Positions 26,389 to 35,035 of a DNA stretch of 64,000 nt are shown here, one piece after another. How positions within the stretch are numbered: position 1 is the stretch's first letter; each line of letters opens with the position of its first letter. The notes below the pieces were generated by a model, which saw only the letters and a program-made list of their open reading frames with translations, searched no databases and had not been told where the DNA came from. The translations under genes were made by a program, and so were the position numbers. This DNA comes from Labedella populi (lineage in GTDB: Bacteria; Actinomycetota; Actinomycetes; Actinomycetales; Microbacteriaceae), in the NCBI RefSeq assembly GCF_004078655.1, contig NZ_RZNC01000001.1, positions 806,001-870,000 of the forward strand, given 5' to 3'.

Positions 26389-27345
26389 CTAGCTGTCCGC
26401 GATCTTCACCACGAGCTTTCCGCGCGTGTGTCCGTCCTCGAGGAGTGTGTGGGCCTCGGACACGCGATCGAGGTCGAAGACGTCGTCGACGAAGACCTTC
26501 ACGTCACCCGACTCGAGGAGTCGTGTGATGGTCGAGAGCGTGTCGCCGTCGGGAGCCACCGTGTAGGTCGTCGCGCGCACTCCGGCAGCCTCGGCCTCGT
26601 CGAGCACCGTGGGCCAGCTCCCTGTGGGGGCGTTGACGATGAGACCGCCGCGCCGAAGGACTCGGAGCGATCGCGAACCCGTGTCGTCGTGCACGTTCCC
26701 GACGAGGTCGATGACGACGTCGACCTCGCCGACGACCTCGTCGAAGCGGGTCGTCGTGTAGTCGATCGCCACGGATGCCCCGAGTTCCCGCAGCCACTCG
26801 AGGTTGCGCGTCGACCCGGTCGCGGTGACGTGAGCGCCGAAGTACTTCGCGAACTGCACGGCGAAGTGGCCGACCCCGCCGCCCCCGGCGTGGATGAGCA
26901 TCCGCTGGCCGTCGTGCGCCTTCGCGAGCTCCACGACCATGCCCCACGCGGCGAGGGCAGCGACGGGCACGCCCGCGGCCTCCACGTGAGAGAGGGTGGG
27001 CGGCTTTCGCGCGACGCTCAGACTCGGAACGGCGATGTACTCCGCGTACGCTCCCGAGTAGCGGGGGACCGGAACGACGCCGTAGACCTCGGTGCCGGGC
27101 TGCAGCGGGTGAGCTTCGTAGGGCGAGCGCACGACGACGCCGCTGAAGTCGTTTCCGAGCACCGCGGGGAATCCCGGGAGCGCCGCCGAGACGCCCCCGC
27201 CGGCGCGTGTCTTCGCGTCGATGGGGTTCACTCCCGCTGCGACGACGCGCACGATGAACTCGGAGCCGCTGCGACGGGGCACGGGGACGGTCGCCGTCCG
27301 GAGGACGCTGGGCGGACCCGTCTCCTCGATCACCGCCGCGGTCAT
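26389..27345 (-). CDS. Zinc-independent NADPH:quinone reductase-like oxidoreductase (MDR family)
   Basis: A 318-residue medium-chain dehydrogenase/reductase. The N-terminal GroES-like half has VVAAGVNPIDAKTRAGGG and LGNDFSGVVVRS; the Rossmann half has MLIHAGGGGVGHFAVQFAKY, ELGASVAIDYTT and VVIDLVGNVHDDTGSRSLRV. The structural and catalytic zinc ligands of alcohol dehydrogenases are missing, as expected for QOR-type enzymes. The ATG at 27345 (MTAAVIEETGPPSVL) is chosen because homologues begin there; the frame extends 32 codons further. The leader contains an unusual set of inverted repeats (27430-27511). Confidence 0.85.
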   Translation of the reverse strand: MTAAVIEETGPPSVLRTATVPVPRRSGSEFIVRVVAAGVNPIDAKTRAGGGVSAALPGFPAVLGNDFSGVVVRSPYEAHPLQPGTEVYGVVPVPRYSGAYAEYIAVPSLSVARKPPTLSHVEAAGVPVAALAAWGMVVELAKAHDGQRMLIHAGGGGVGHFAVQFAKYFGAHVTATGSTRNLEWLRELGASVAIDYTTTRFDEVVGEVDVVIDLVGNVHDDTGSRSLRVLRRGGLIVNAPTGSWPTVLDEAEAAGVRATTYTVAPDGDTLSTITRLLESGDVKVFVDDVFDLDRVSEAHTLLEDGHTRGKLVVKIADS

Positions 27346-27429
27346 GGACTCGGGGATCTCATCAAGTGGTCCGTCCGCGGATCGAGCTTGCCACGCATCC
27401 CTCACACCAAGCCGCATCGCCTGCACACT

Positions 27430-27511
27430 CCCCGAATCCACCCCCGATCACGACGGCGATCGGTGACCTCCGACGAGGTCATCCTCAGTCAAGTGAGGCA
27501 ATGATTCGGGG
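27430..27511. repeat. Cloverleaf-like nest of inverted repeats upstream of the quinone-reductase gene
   Basis: The outer stem is CCCCGAATC (27430-27438) with GATTCGGGG (27503-27511). Inside it are three perfect hairpins: CCGATC/GATCGG (27444-27449/27458-27463), TGACCTC/GAGGTCA (27464-27470/27475-27481) and CCTCA/TGAGG (27483-27487/27494-27498). All pairs are Watson-Crick, so either strand could fold. The geometry recalls a tRNA, but no T-loop or acceptor end is present. TGACCTC-CGAC-GAGGTCA on its own is a good repressor-type palindrome. Confidence 0.5.
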
Positions 27512-27525
27512 GTGTTACAACGGCG

Positions 27526-29601
27526 TCAACTCGCGGAGAACTCTCGTATTACCGGCGTGTTTCGCGGCCACCAGAAGGCGTCGCCCGTGAGGAAGACGAG
27601 CGCGGGGACGAGGACCGTGCGGACCACGAGCGTGTCGAGGAGCACCCCGATGCACACGATGATGCCCACTTGCGTCAAGGCGACGACGGGCAGCACGCCG
27701 AGCACCGCGAAGACCGCCGCGAGCAGGATTCCGGCGCTCGTGATGACGCCTCCCGTCGATGCCAGCGCGCGCACCATGCCTTCCCGTGTCCCGAAGCGCA
27801 CGCGTTCCTCGCGCGCTCGCGTCGTGAGGAAGATGTTGTAGTCGACCCCGAGCGCGGCGAGGAACAGGAACGCGTAGAGCGTCACGTTGGCGTCGAACGC
27901 GGGGAAGCCGAGGAGGTTCAGGAAGATCCAGTTGCCCGCGCCGATACTCGCGAAGAACGTCGCGAGCACGCTCGCGATGAGCAGCACCGGGGCGACGAGC
28001 GAGCGCAGGAGCAGAGCGAGGATCACGAAGACGATCGCGAGGATGATCGGCACGATGAGGGCGAGGTCGCGTGCTGCCGCGACATTCGTGTCGAGCGCCC
28101 TCGCATCGGATCCTCCGACGAGAGCGTCGGAGACCTCTCCGTCGGCGCCGGCGAGGTCGGTTCGCAGGGATCGGATCGCGTCGAAGGCCGCCTCGCTCTC
28201 CGGCTCGGCGTCGAGGGTCACGGACAGAGCGGTGAGGCCGTCGTGGCTCTCTCCGGGGCGCACGCTCTCGACGGACTCCGCCTTCCGCAGGAGGGCGACG
28301 GTGTCGCCGACACTCGCCTCTGCGGTCAGCACGGTCGTCTCGCTCGTGAGCCCGGCCGAGAAGGACTCGTCGATCGTCTCCTGCGCGACGACGGAGTCGG
28401 GACTGCCGAGGAACTGGTCGGTCTGCGACAGTCCGACGCTGTAGCCGGCGAGACCGAGGAGCAGCACGCCGATCCCGGCGACCGCCGCGGTCGCGACGAT
28501 CGCGGGTCGTCGCTCGACGCCTCGACCGAGGCGTGTCCAGAACCCGGGGCGTGCCCCGGTGTGCTGACCGTGCCGGACGCGGGGGACGAAGGGCCAGAAG
28601 AGACCACGGCCGCACACGACGAGTGCGGCGGGCAGGACGACGAGGGCGAACACGATCGCGATGACCACGCCGATCGCGCACGCGAAGCCGAGGGCCTGGT
28701 TGCCGGCGAGGGATGCGAAGAGCAAGGTCACGAGGCTCAAGGCGACGGTGCCGCCGCTCGCGGCGATCGCCGGTCCGGCGCTGCGCACGGCCGTCGTCAT
28801 CGCGGCGTGACGGTCCGCCTGCACGAGCAGTTCCTCGCGGTAGCGGGCCACGAGAAGGAGAGCGTAGTTCGTCCCGGCTCCGAAGACGAGCACGGAGAGG
28901 ATCCCCCCGATCGACGCGTCGATCGTGATGCCGACGACGTCCGCGAGCGCCGTGACGACGATGCGAGCGAGCCCGTCCGCCGTGCCGACGACGGCGAGAG
29001 GGACGATCCAGAGGAGGGGACTGCGGTAGGTCACGATGAGGAGGACGGCGACGACGATCACGGTCACGAGCAGCAGGCGGATGTCGGCGCCGGCGAAAGC
29101 GTCGGAGATGTCGTCCTGGAACCCGACCGGGCCCGTGAGTCGCACCCCGAGCCCGTCCGGGCCGTCCTCCTCCGCGACATCGCGGAGCTCCGCCGCCGTC
29201 CCGGGGAGGTCGTCCTCGACCTCCCCGGCGTCGAGCGGGACCACGACGATCGCGGCGAGTCCGTCGTCGCTCGGCCGGGGGACGACGGCCGGGGGCGTCG
29301 TCGAGAGGTCGGCGAGGGCAGCGGCACGGTCGGCGATCGACGCGAGGTCGTCGGCGGACAGTTCGCCGCCGTCCTCCCTGCTCCAGACGAGGATTCCGGC
29401 CGTCGCCTCGGCCGAGGGGAACTCGTCGAGCAGGGCGGCGGCCCGGGCGGACTCCGCCGATGCCGGCAGCCCGGTGTCGGGGAAGGCGTCCGATTCGACG
29501 GACGGGACGAGCGCGAAGAGCAGCCCGGCGATGATGACGGACAAGGCGAGGGTGACCCACGCGGTGATGCGGCCGCTGAGGAATCGCGCGATCGTCGCCA
29601 T
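27526..29601 (-). CDS. MMPL/RND family transporter
   Basis: A 691-residue membrane protein with the duplicated RND plan: one helix at the N-terminus (WVTLALSVIIAGLLFALV), a large outer domain (about 35-165), five helices, then the second half. Typical stretches are VFGAGTNYALLLVARYREEL, ALSLVTLLFASLAGNQALGF, ALGVDYNIFLTTRAREERVR and LVVRTVLVPALVFLTGDAFW. Members export lipids, siderophores or small hydrophobic compounds using proton motive force. It is divergent from a MarR-type regulator 57-66 bp away, which makes a drug- or solvent-induced efflux pair likely. The quinone-reductase gene follows on the same strand. Confidence 0.88.
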   Translation of the reverse strand: MATIARFLSGRITAWVTLALSVIIAGLLFALVPSVESDAFPDTGLPASAESARAAALLDEFPSAEATAGILVWSREDGGELSADDLASIADRAAALADLSTTPPAVVPRPSDDGLAAIVVVPLDAGEVEDDLPGTAAELRDVAEEDGPDGLGVRLTGPVGFQDDISDAFAGADIRLLLVTVIVVAVLLIVTYRSPLLWIVPLAVVGTADGLARIVVTALADVVGITIDASIGGILSVLVFGAGTNYALLLVARYREELLVQADRHAAMTTAVRSAGPAIAASGGTVALSLVTLLFASLAGNQALGFACAIGVVIAIVFALVVLPAALVVCGRGLFWPFVPRVRHGQHTGARPGFWTRLGRGVERRPAIVATAAVAGIGVLLLGLAGYSVGLSQTDQFLGSPDSVVAQETIDESFSAGLTSETTVLTAEASVGDTVALLRKAESVESVRPGESHDGLTALSVTLDAEPESEAAFDAIRSLRTDLAGADGEVSDALVGGSDARALDTNVAAARDLALIVPIILAIVFVILALLLRSLVAPVLLIASVLATFFASIGAGNWIFLNLLGFPAFDANVTLYAFLFLAALGVDYNIFLTTRAREERVRFGTREGMVRALASTGGVITSAGILLAAVFAVLGVLPVVALTQVGIIVCIGVLLDTLVVRTVLVPALVFLTGDAFWWPRNTPVIREFSAS

Positions 29602-29658
29602 ATCGGACTACCCCTGCTCTTCGTACTACCAAAAAGTTTAGCTATCGCAGGGATTAGC

Positions 29659-30216
29659 ATGTCTGACATGGAGGACGGACGCAAGCGGGAGGACGCCGCC
29701 GCACGGCGTGGTGTCGGCGACCCGGCCTCGATCCGCGAGCGGTACGCGGAGCTCCTGCCCGAGGGGTTCCCGGCCCCGAGCCCCATCCCGATGCTCGTGC
29801 GTCGCGTGTTTCAGCTCGAGCAGCGCTTCGAACGGCGGCTCGCGCAGGCCCTCGACGTGAACGCGACGGATCTTTCGGCGATGGAGCACCTCATGGAGCA
29901 GGGCCCGATGACTCCGAGCGAACTCGCGACGAGACTCGAGATGTCGACGGCGGCGACGACGCATGTCATCGACCGGCTCGTCGCCGTCGGCCATGCGGAA
30001 CGCCACCCGCATCCCGTCGACCGGCGCAAGATCACGGTCACTCCCGCTCCGGCGTCCGTGAGGCGGGCGTTCGAGGAGTTGTCCCCGATGATCGCGGGCG
30101 TCGGCGAAGTCGCGGCGGCCTACACCGCCGAGGAGCAGAGGGTGATCGCCGGGTTTCTCGCGGGCATCGCCGATCTGTACGAGGAACTCGTCGAGGACGA
30201 GTCGTCCGCCTCCTGA
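29659..30216 (+). CDS. MarR-family transcriptional regulator
   Basis: A 185-residue winged-helix protein. The DNA-binding part is FQLEQRFERRLAQALDVNAT, MEHLMEQGPMTPSELATRLE, MSTAATTHVIDRLVAVGHAE and RHPHPVDRRKITVTP (wing). About 45 N-terminal residues precede the first core helix. Two starts are possible: ATG 29659 (used here) and ATG 29668, the latter with TAGCAT 7 nt upstream as a leaderless -10. The gene is divergent from the MMPL transporter across a short AT-rich spacer (AAAAAGTTTA), where it probably binds. Confidence 0.88.
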   Translation: MSDMEDGRKREDAAARRGVGDPASIRERYAELLPEGFPAPSPIPMLVRRVFQLEQRFERRLAQALDVNATDLSAMEHLMEQGPMTPSELATRLEMSTAATTHVIDRLVAVGHAERHPHPVDRRKITVTPAPASVRRAFEELSPMIAGVGEVAAAYTAEEQRVIAGFLAGIADLYEELVEDESSAS

Positions 30217-30240
30217 CGGAAGCGTCGTGACCGTGCGCCG

Positions 30241-30843
30241 TCAGACCGCGCGCTGCTCGGGCGGAGTCGTCCGGCGGTGCAACTCGTCGATCAGCGCAGA
30301 GGCGAGCCGGACGAGCGCGGTGATCTCGAGCTCGTCGCGATCGACCCATGCGCACCGCGGCTCGTCGTCGACGGGCACGAAACCGTCGTGCTGCTCCCAC
30401 ACCACGAGTGTGCGCTCGGCCCCGAGGACGTACTGCTGCCACCACACTTGTCGCAAGTAGTGGCGGGGGATGGAGCGCCAGGCTTTTGCCGTTGTCTTGA
30501 TCTCGCAGAGGAGGAGTCGACCGTCGGTCGATTCGGCGAGACCGTCGGGGGTCGCGAGGTGGCGACGCTCCTGCTCAGCGTGGTAGAGAGCCGTCGAGGG
30601 GCGGATGCCGTGCGTCGCGGCGACCCAGCGGGCGATCTCCGGCTCACGGATCCGACCGTGATCGGTGTACGCGTTGCCGCCGAAATTCGTCCCGTAGAGC
30701 TTCGCTGTCGCTGCCACGTCGATCGAGCGCGGGGTGGAGAGCTTCGCGACGTCGGTCGCCGTGATCCCCCGCGATCGGGCCCGAAGCCACGCGACCCGAT
30801 CCGTCGAGTCGGCGACGAGTCGTTCGCGGTAGGTCAGTGGCAC
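30241..30843 (-). CDS. YqaJ-like viral recombinase/exonuclease-family protein
   Basis: A 200-residue nuclease-fold protein. WLRARSRGITATDVAKL, YGTNFGGNAYTDHGRIREP, LATPDGLAES, LLLCEIKTT and YLRQVWWQQYVLGAERTLVV match the YqaJ/lambda-exonuclease (PD-(D/E)XK) family: the catalytic E of GRIREPE, D of TPDGL and ExK of CEIKTT are all present. There are no other phage genes nearby, so it looks like a resident chromosomal version rather than prophage. The GTG at 30843 is preferred, with CAGAAT 6 nt upstream as a leaderless -10; an ATG at 30885 would add 14 residues. Confidence 0.8.
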   Translation of the reverse strand: MPLTYRERLVADSTDRVAWLRARSRGITATDVAKLSTPRSIDVAATAKLYGTNFGGNAYTDHGRIREPEIARWVAATHGIRPSTALYHAEQERRHLATPDGLAESTDGRLLLCEIKTTAKAWRSIPRHYLRQVWWQQYVLGAERTLVVWEQHDGFVPVDDEPRCAWVDRDELEITALVRLASALIDELHRRTTPPEQRAV

Positions 30844-30905
30844 CCGTCTATTCTGCCTCGCCTCGACCGGCGGCCGGACCGACACGCCAACGCGGGCCGA
30901 CGCGG

Positions 30906-30954
30906 CGCACCCCTGCTCCTGCCGTGCGGATGGGCGGGAGGGAGCAGGGGTGCG
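30906..30954 (-). terminator. Hairpin terminator after the ThuA gene
   Basis: Perfect 14-bp arms CGCACCCCTGCTCC (30906-30919) and GGAGCAGGGGTGCG (30941-30954) flank a 21-nt loop. It lies between the ThuA stop (30965) and the YqaJ-like gene, both on the minus strand, so it probably ends the ROK-oxidoreductase-ThuA transcript. Confidence 0.65.
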
Positions 30955-30964
30955 ATGAGAGGGA

Positions 30965-31711
30965 TCAGTGGGAGAGGTACCACTCCCGCGCGGGATTGTC
31001 GACGGCCGGGATCGACCGCGCGGCTGCCGCGGGCGCCACGGGGGCCGCCCAGCGCACGCCGTTCGCGAGCACCTTGCGGATCTGTGGGTGGAAGTAGACG
31101 GGGTACTCCTGGTCTCCCGGGCTGAAGTAGAAGATCCGGCCGTGGCCGCGTGAGAACGTCACGCCCGACCGGAAGACCTCTCCACCCGCGAACGAACTGA
31201 TGAAGACGAGGTCGTCGGGCGTCGGGATGTCGAAGAGCTCTCCGTACATCTCCTGGTGCTCGATGACGATGGGGTGCTCGATCCCCTCCGCGATGGGGTG
31301 GGTCGGAGCGACCGTCCAGACAAGCTCGCGCTCGGCCTCGTTGCGCCATTTGAGGGAGCAGGTCGTGCCGAGCAGCCGCGTGAAGATCTTCGAGAAGTGC
31401 CCGGAGTGGAGCACGAGCAGTCCCATGCCGGACAGGACGTGTCGCTGCACGCGCGCGACGACCTCGTCGTCGACCTGGTCGTGGGCGATGTGGCCCCACC
31501 ACAGCAGCACGTCCGTCGCGGCGAGGACCTCCTCGGTGAGACCGTGCTCGGGGTCGGCGAGCGTGGCCGTGCGGACGATGACCTCGTCACCGAGCGCCTC
31601 GGTGAGCCCGTCGGCGATCGCGCCGTGGATGCCGGACGGGTAGATCTCGGCGATCGCGGGCTGGGTGCTCTCGTGCACCCCTTCGTTCCAGACGAGGACG
31701 CGGATGGTCAT
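30965..31711 (-). CDS. ThuA domain-containing protein (trehalose utilisation family)
   Basis: A 248-residue cytosolic protein with the glutamine-amidotransferase-like ThuA fold: [76 protein letters not shown] and [17 protein letters not shown]. ThuA works with the oxidoreductase ThuB in rhizobial trehalose use through 3-keto sugars. Its start overlaps the stop of the upstream Gfo/Idh/MocA gene by 4 bases, the same ThuA-ThuB pairing. Its chemistry is not settled; a role in 3-keto-glycoside breakdown is inference from context. Confidence 0.88.
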   Translation of the reverse strand: MTIRVLVWNEGVHESTQPAIAEIYPSGIHGAIADGLTEALGDEVIVRTATLADPEHGLTEEVLAATDVLLWWGHIAHDQVDDEVVARVQRHVLSGMGLLVLHSGHFSKIFTRLLGTTCSLKWRNEAERELVWTVAPTHPIAEGIEHPIVIEHQEMYGELFDIPTPDDLVFISSFAGGEVFRSGVTFSRGHGRIFYFSPGDQEYPVYFHPQIRKVLANGVRWAAPVAPAAAARSIPAVDNPAREWYLSH

Positions 31712-32826
31712 CGGCTTCCCTCTCCATCGGTGATGTGCAGGTCGTGGTCGAGGCGCACTTCGGCGCCGGCCGCTGCGGATTCGTAACACGCATCGATGAT
31801 GCGTGCCCGCCCGAGCGCCAGCGACCCGTCGTGTGTGGACCACGAGGACTCGTCGGCGACGTGCTCGACGAAGGTGTCGATGACCGCGGCGTGCCCCCGC
31901 CCCGGGTCGGCCTCCACCCGGATGTCGGTCTCCGTCTCGGCCTGCCCGGTGAAGAGGGTGAGCTCGCCGACGGGGGCGTAATCGACGACCCGAAGGTCCG
32001 CGCCGCCGTCCGTGCCGTAGAGCGTGATGCCGAACTCGTCTCCCGAGGAGCGGAATGCTGCCCAACTCGTCTCCAGCACGAGCGAGCCCCCGCCTTCGAG
32101 TCGCAAGAGCACGCTCGCGAGGTCCTCGACCTCGTACGCCGACCCCACTTGCTGTTTGTCGGAGACGGCGCCTCCGAGGCCGCGCGGGCCGAGTTCCGAG
32201 TGCGTCACGGCGGAGACGGCGAGGACGCGCGGCTCTCCGAAGAGGTGGAGCGCGTAGTCGAGGACGTGCACACCGAGATCGATGAGGGGCCCTCCGCCCG
32301 CCATCTCCCGGTTCGTGAACCAGCTGCCGAGCGCCGGGATGCCGGAGCGGCGCAGCCACGTCGCTCGCGCGTGGTAGGGACGCCCGATCGTGCCCTCGTC
32401 GATCGCGGCCTTGAGCGCCTCCACGTCGCCGCGACGGCGGTGGTTGAACGCGATCTCGAGCACCCGTCCGGCCGAGCGGGCCGCGGCGACCATGCCCTCC
32501 GCCTCCTCGGCCGTGCGGGCGATCGGCTTCTCGCAGAGGACATGCAGTCCGGCCTCGAGTGCGCCGATGGTGATCGGTGCGTGCAGGAACGTCGGGACGG
32601 CGACGCTCACGGCGTCGAGACCTCCCGCCGCGACGAGGTCCTTCCAATCGCTGTACGCGTGCGGCACGCCGAACTTCTCCGCGAGTTCGGCGCGCGGGCC
32701 GTCCTCCATGCCCGCGATGGCGACGAGCTCGACGTCCTCGAGGGCGTCGTATGCCTCCATGTGCTGCTGTCCGGCCCAACCGAGCCCGACGACTCCGACG
32801 CGGAGCGGTCGTGAGTTCGTGGTCAT
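31708..32826 (-). CDS. Gfo/Idh/MocA family oxidoreductase (ThuB-like position)
   Basis: A 372-residue NAD(P)-dependent sugar dehydrogenase. The nucleotide-binding motif [17 protein letters not shown] is near residue 10, followed by [20 protein letters not shown] and the catalytic-lysine motif [11 protein letters not shown]. The C-terminal substrate domain has [20 protein letters not shown], with the family Asp and His. It is preceded by an AGGAGG site and lies 88 bp downstream of the ROK repressor gene. Together with ThuA it could oxidise a glucoside, disaccharide or inositol-type substrate at C3. The substrate is unknown. Confidence 0.9.
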   Translation of the reverse strand: MTTNSRPLRVGVVGLGWAGQQHMEAYDALEDVELVAIAGMEDGPRAELAEKFGVPHAYSDWKDLVAAGGLDAVSVAVPTFLHAPITIGALEAGLHVLCEKPIARTAEEAEGMVAAARSAGRVLEIAFNHRRRGDVEALKAAIDEGTIGRPYHARATWLRRSGIPALGSWFTNREMAGGGPLIDLGVHVLDYALHLFGEPRVLAVSAVTHSELGPRGLGGAVSDKQQVGSAYEVEDLASVLLRLEGGGSLVLETSWAAFRSSGDEFGITLYGTDGGADLRVVDYAPVGELTLFTGQAETETDIRVEADPGRGHAAVIDTFVEHVADESSWSTHDGSLALGRARIIDACYESAAAGAEVRLDHDLHITDGEGSR

Positions 32827-32914
32827 GCGTCCTCCTGATGTGGATCGTGTTGTCTGGTGCGGTTCTGGTTCGTGGTGCTCGGTAGGGAGAGCACGGGGGG
32901 ACGGATCCGCACCG

Positions 32915-34135
32915 TCAGTCGGCGACGGCCGTGACCGGCGACGGGTCGGCTCTCACGGCGTCCCACGTGCGGGAGCCCGGAGAGAGGGCGTCCTGGATCA
33001 CCAGGATCGCCGCACCCGCGACACCGGCGGTCTCGTCCGACCGGCTCTGGACGATCGTGAGGTGCTGGGTCGCGAGGGGGATCGACCGGCGGTAAACGGT
33101 CTCACGGACCCCGGCGATGAGCTGCTCCCCGGCGCGGGCGATGCTGCCCCCGATCACGATGACCGAGGGGTTGAGCAGGTTCACGAGCGACGCGAGCACC
33201 GCCCCGATCTCGCGCCCGGCCTGTCGGACGAGGTCGTGCGCCTCGCGGTTCCCCTGTCGCACCAGCGAGACGACGTCCGTGCTCGACGTGGCCGCCACGC
33301 CGCGCTCCCGGAGGAGCGCCGCGATGGCGGGACCGCTCGCGATCCCCTCGAGGTCGCGGTCGTCGTCGACCGGTCGCTCCGTTCCCGGATGCCACGGCAC
33401 GTGCACGTGACCGAGGTCGCCCGCCGAGCCCTGGGCCCCGCGTTGAAGCGTCCCGCTCGACACGATCCCCGCGCCGATGCCCGTCGAGACCTTCACGAAG
33501 ACGAGGTCGTCGGCGTCGGGCCACGCCGTCGCGTGCTCCCCGAGCGCGAGGAGGTTGACGTCGTTGTCGACCAGGACGGGCACATCGAAAACGGTACGGA
33601 GCCGGGCGGGGATGTCGAAACGATCCCAGCCGGGCATGATCGGCGGATTGATGGGACGACCGGTCTCGTGCTCGACGGGTCCCGGCACCCCGACCCCGAC
33701 GCCGATGAGGTCGGAGCGGGGGCGACCGCTCGCCGACATGAGATCGAGCGCCGTCGTCGTCGCCCAGTCGAGGACGGCGTCCGGGCCGTCGGCGATGTCG
33801 AGAGTCGTCGTCGCGTGGTCGAGGAGGGTTCCCGCGAGGTCGGTGATCGCGACGGTCCCGTGGGTAGCGCCGAGGTCGATCGCGAGCACAACCCGGGAGG
33901 ACGGCAGGAAGGCGATGCGGGCCGGTGGGCGTCCCCCGGAGGAGGCTGCTTCGCCGGCCGGTCCCACGAGCCCCATCCCGACGAGCGCATCGACGCGGCT
34001 CGAGACGGTTGAGCGGGAGAGCCCGGTGAGGTCGACGATCTCGGCCTTCGTCCGCGGCACGCCGTCACGGAGCAGCTGCAGGAGCTCTCCGACACCGGAG
34101 GCTCGCGTCGCTGCGAGACGACTGAGCTCGACCAT
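32915..34135 (-). CDS. ROK-family transcriptional repressor (NagC/XylR-like)
   Basis: A 406-residue regulator. Residues about 10-75 are a winged helix-turn-helix (VPRTKAEIVDLTGLSRSTVS, SRVDALVGMGLVG). The ROK sugar-binding domain follows (LAIDLGATHGTVAITDLAG, GVGVGVPGPVEHETG, VPVLVDNDVNLLALGEH, VKVSTGIGAGIVSSGTL). The usual zinc motif CxCGxxGCLE after GDLGH is replaced by HVPWHPGTERPVDDDRDLEG with no cysteine, so zinc-dependent folding and kinase activity are doubtful and a pure sensor role is likely. It is divergent from the TIM-barrel/oxidoreductase genes, with a palindrome in between. Confidence 0.9.
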   Translation of the reverse strand: MVELSRLAATRASGVGELLQLLRDGVPRTKAEIVDLTGLSRSTVSSRVDALVGMGLVGPAGEAASSGGRPPARIAFLPSSRVVLAIDLGATHGTVAITDLAGTLLDHATTTLDIADGPDAVLDWATTTALDLMSASGRPRSDLIGVGVGVPGPVEHETGRPINPPIMPGWDRFDIPARLRTVFDVPVLVDNDVNLLALGEHATAWPDADDLVFVKVSTGIGAGIVSSGTLQRGAQGSAGDLGHVHVPWHPGTERPVDDDRDLEGIASGPAIAALLRERGVAATSSTDVVSLVRQGNREAHDLVRQAGREIGAVLASLVNLLNPSVIVIGGSIARAGEQLIAGVRETVYRRSIPLATQHLTIVQSRSDETAGVAGAAILVIQDALSPGSRTWDAVRADPSPVTAVAD

Positions 34136-34176
34136 GTTTTGAGTAAACCACAGGCGACTAACGCGCGACCAGGATC

Positions 34177-34204
34177 GACTTTTGATTGACAGGCGTCAAA
34201 AGTC
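34177..34204. promoter_or_regulatory. Palindromic operator flanking a -35 element in the ROK divergent region
   Basis: GACTTTTGA (34177-34185) and TCAAAAGTC (34196-34204) are perfect 9-bp inverted repeats. The 10-bp spacer begins with TTGACA (34186-34191), a consensus -35 for the plus-strand genes. A repressor here would occlude RNA polymerase. The AT-rich arms contrast with the surrounding GC-rich DNA, and ROK repressors favour such sites. Confidence 0.65.
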
Positions 34205-34273
34205 CGTGAAAGGTTGAGGACAGGGCACCGGTGCGCCCGCATCGACGCGAACATCCGATCACGAGGAGAACGA

Positions 34274-35035
34274 GTGACCTCCCCCAGCATTTCCGTCCAG
34301 TTGTACACGGTGCGCGAGCAGGCAGCCGAGGATCTCGGCGCGACCCTCCAGCGCATCGCAGACCTCGGCTACAGCCTCGTCGAGCCCTACGGCTTCGTGG
34401 GCTTCGGTCCCGCCCTCGGAGAGGCGCTGCGCGTCTCGGGACTCCGAGCACCCACGACCCATCAGGGCTTCATCGGGCAGGGTGAGGCCGAACTCGACGA
34501 GGTCTTCTCGAAGGCGGCGGCCCTCGGCATCGACACGGTCATCGACCCGCACGTTCCCGCGGACAAGTGGCAGAGCGCCGACGACGTGCGCGCGACCGCC
34601 GAAGCCCTCAACGCCGCGGCCGCCGTCGCCGCCCGTCACGGCGTGCGCGTCGGCTATCACAACCACGCCCACGAGATCGAGTCGACGATCGAGGGTGAGA
34701 CCGCCATCGAGTTCTTCGCCGGCCTGCTCGACGACTCCGTCGTCCTCGAGATCGACACCTACTGGGTCGTCGTCGGCGGGGAGGACCCCGTCGCGCTGCT
34801 CGGGCGCCTCGGCGACCGCGTCGTCGCGATCCACGTCAAGGACGGATCCGGCGGCACCGACGTGAAGGAGCAGGTCGCGGTCGGTTCCGGTCGACTTCCC
34901 ATCGCGGACATCGTCGCGGCCGTTCCGAACGCCCTGCACGTCGTCGAGCTCGACGACTCGCGCGGGGACCGCTTCGAGGCCATCGCCGAGAGCCTCCGTT
35001 TCCTGACGGCTCTCTCCGAGGGAGAGGGCAAGTGA
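34274..35035 (+). CDS. Sugar phosphate isomerase/epimerase (xylose isomerase-like TIM barrel)
   Basis: A 253-residue AP-endonuclease-2-type TIM barrel. Landmarks are SISVQLYTVREQAAEDLGA, GYSLVEPYGFVGFG, HQGFIG, VIDPHVPADKW, VRVGYHNHAHEIES (metal-ligand region), VVLEIDTYWVVVGGEDPVAL and VVAIHVKDGSGG. The GTG at 34274 is chosen because GAGGAGAA lies just upstream and homologues begin at SISVQLYTVRE. The frame ends in a GTGA overlap with the next gene. Such proteins accompany Gfo/Idh/MocA dehydrogenases in pathways that epimerise, dehydrate or cleave keto-sugars. Confidence 0.88.
   Translation: MTSPSISVQLYTVREQAAEDLGATLQRIADLGYSLVEPYGFVGFGPALGEALRVSGLRAPTTHQGFIGQGEAELDEVFSKAAALGIDTVIDPHVPADKWQSADDVRATAEALNAAAAVAARHGVRVGYHNHAHEIESTIEGETAIEFFAGLLDDSVVLEIDTYWVVVGGEDPVALLGRLGDRVVAIHVKDGSGGTDVKEQVAVGSGRLPIADIVAAVPNALHVVELDDSRGDRFEAIAESLRFLTALSEGEGK

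Noticed and set aside
27430-27511. A tRNA gene reading of the cloverleaf-like region
   Set aside because: There is no GTTCRA T-loop, no 7-base anticodon loop and no acceptor end on either strand; it is kept only as an inverted-repeat structure.
30241-30843. Prophage remnant suggested by the YqaJ-like nuclease
   Set aside because: No integrase, phage structural gene, attachment-site repeat or composition shift was seen around it.
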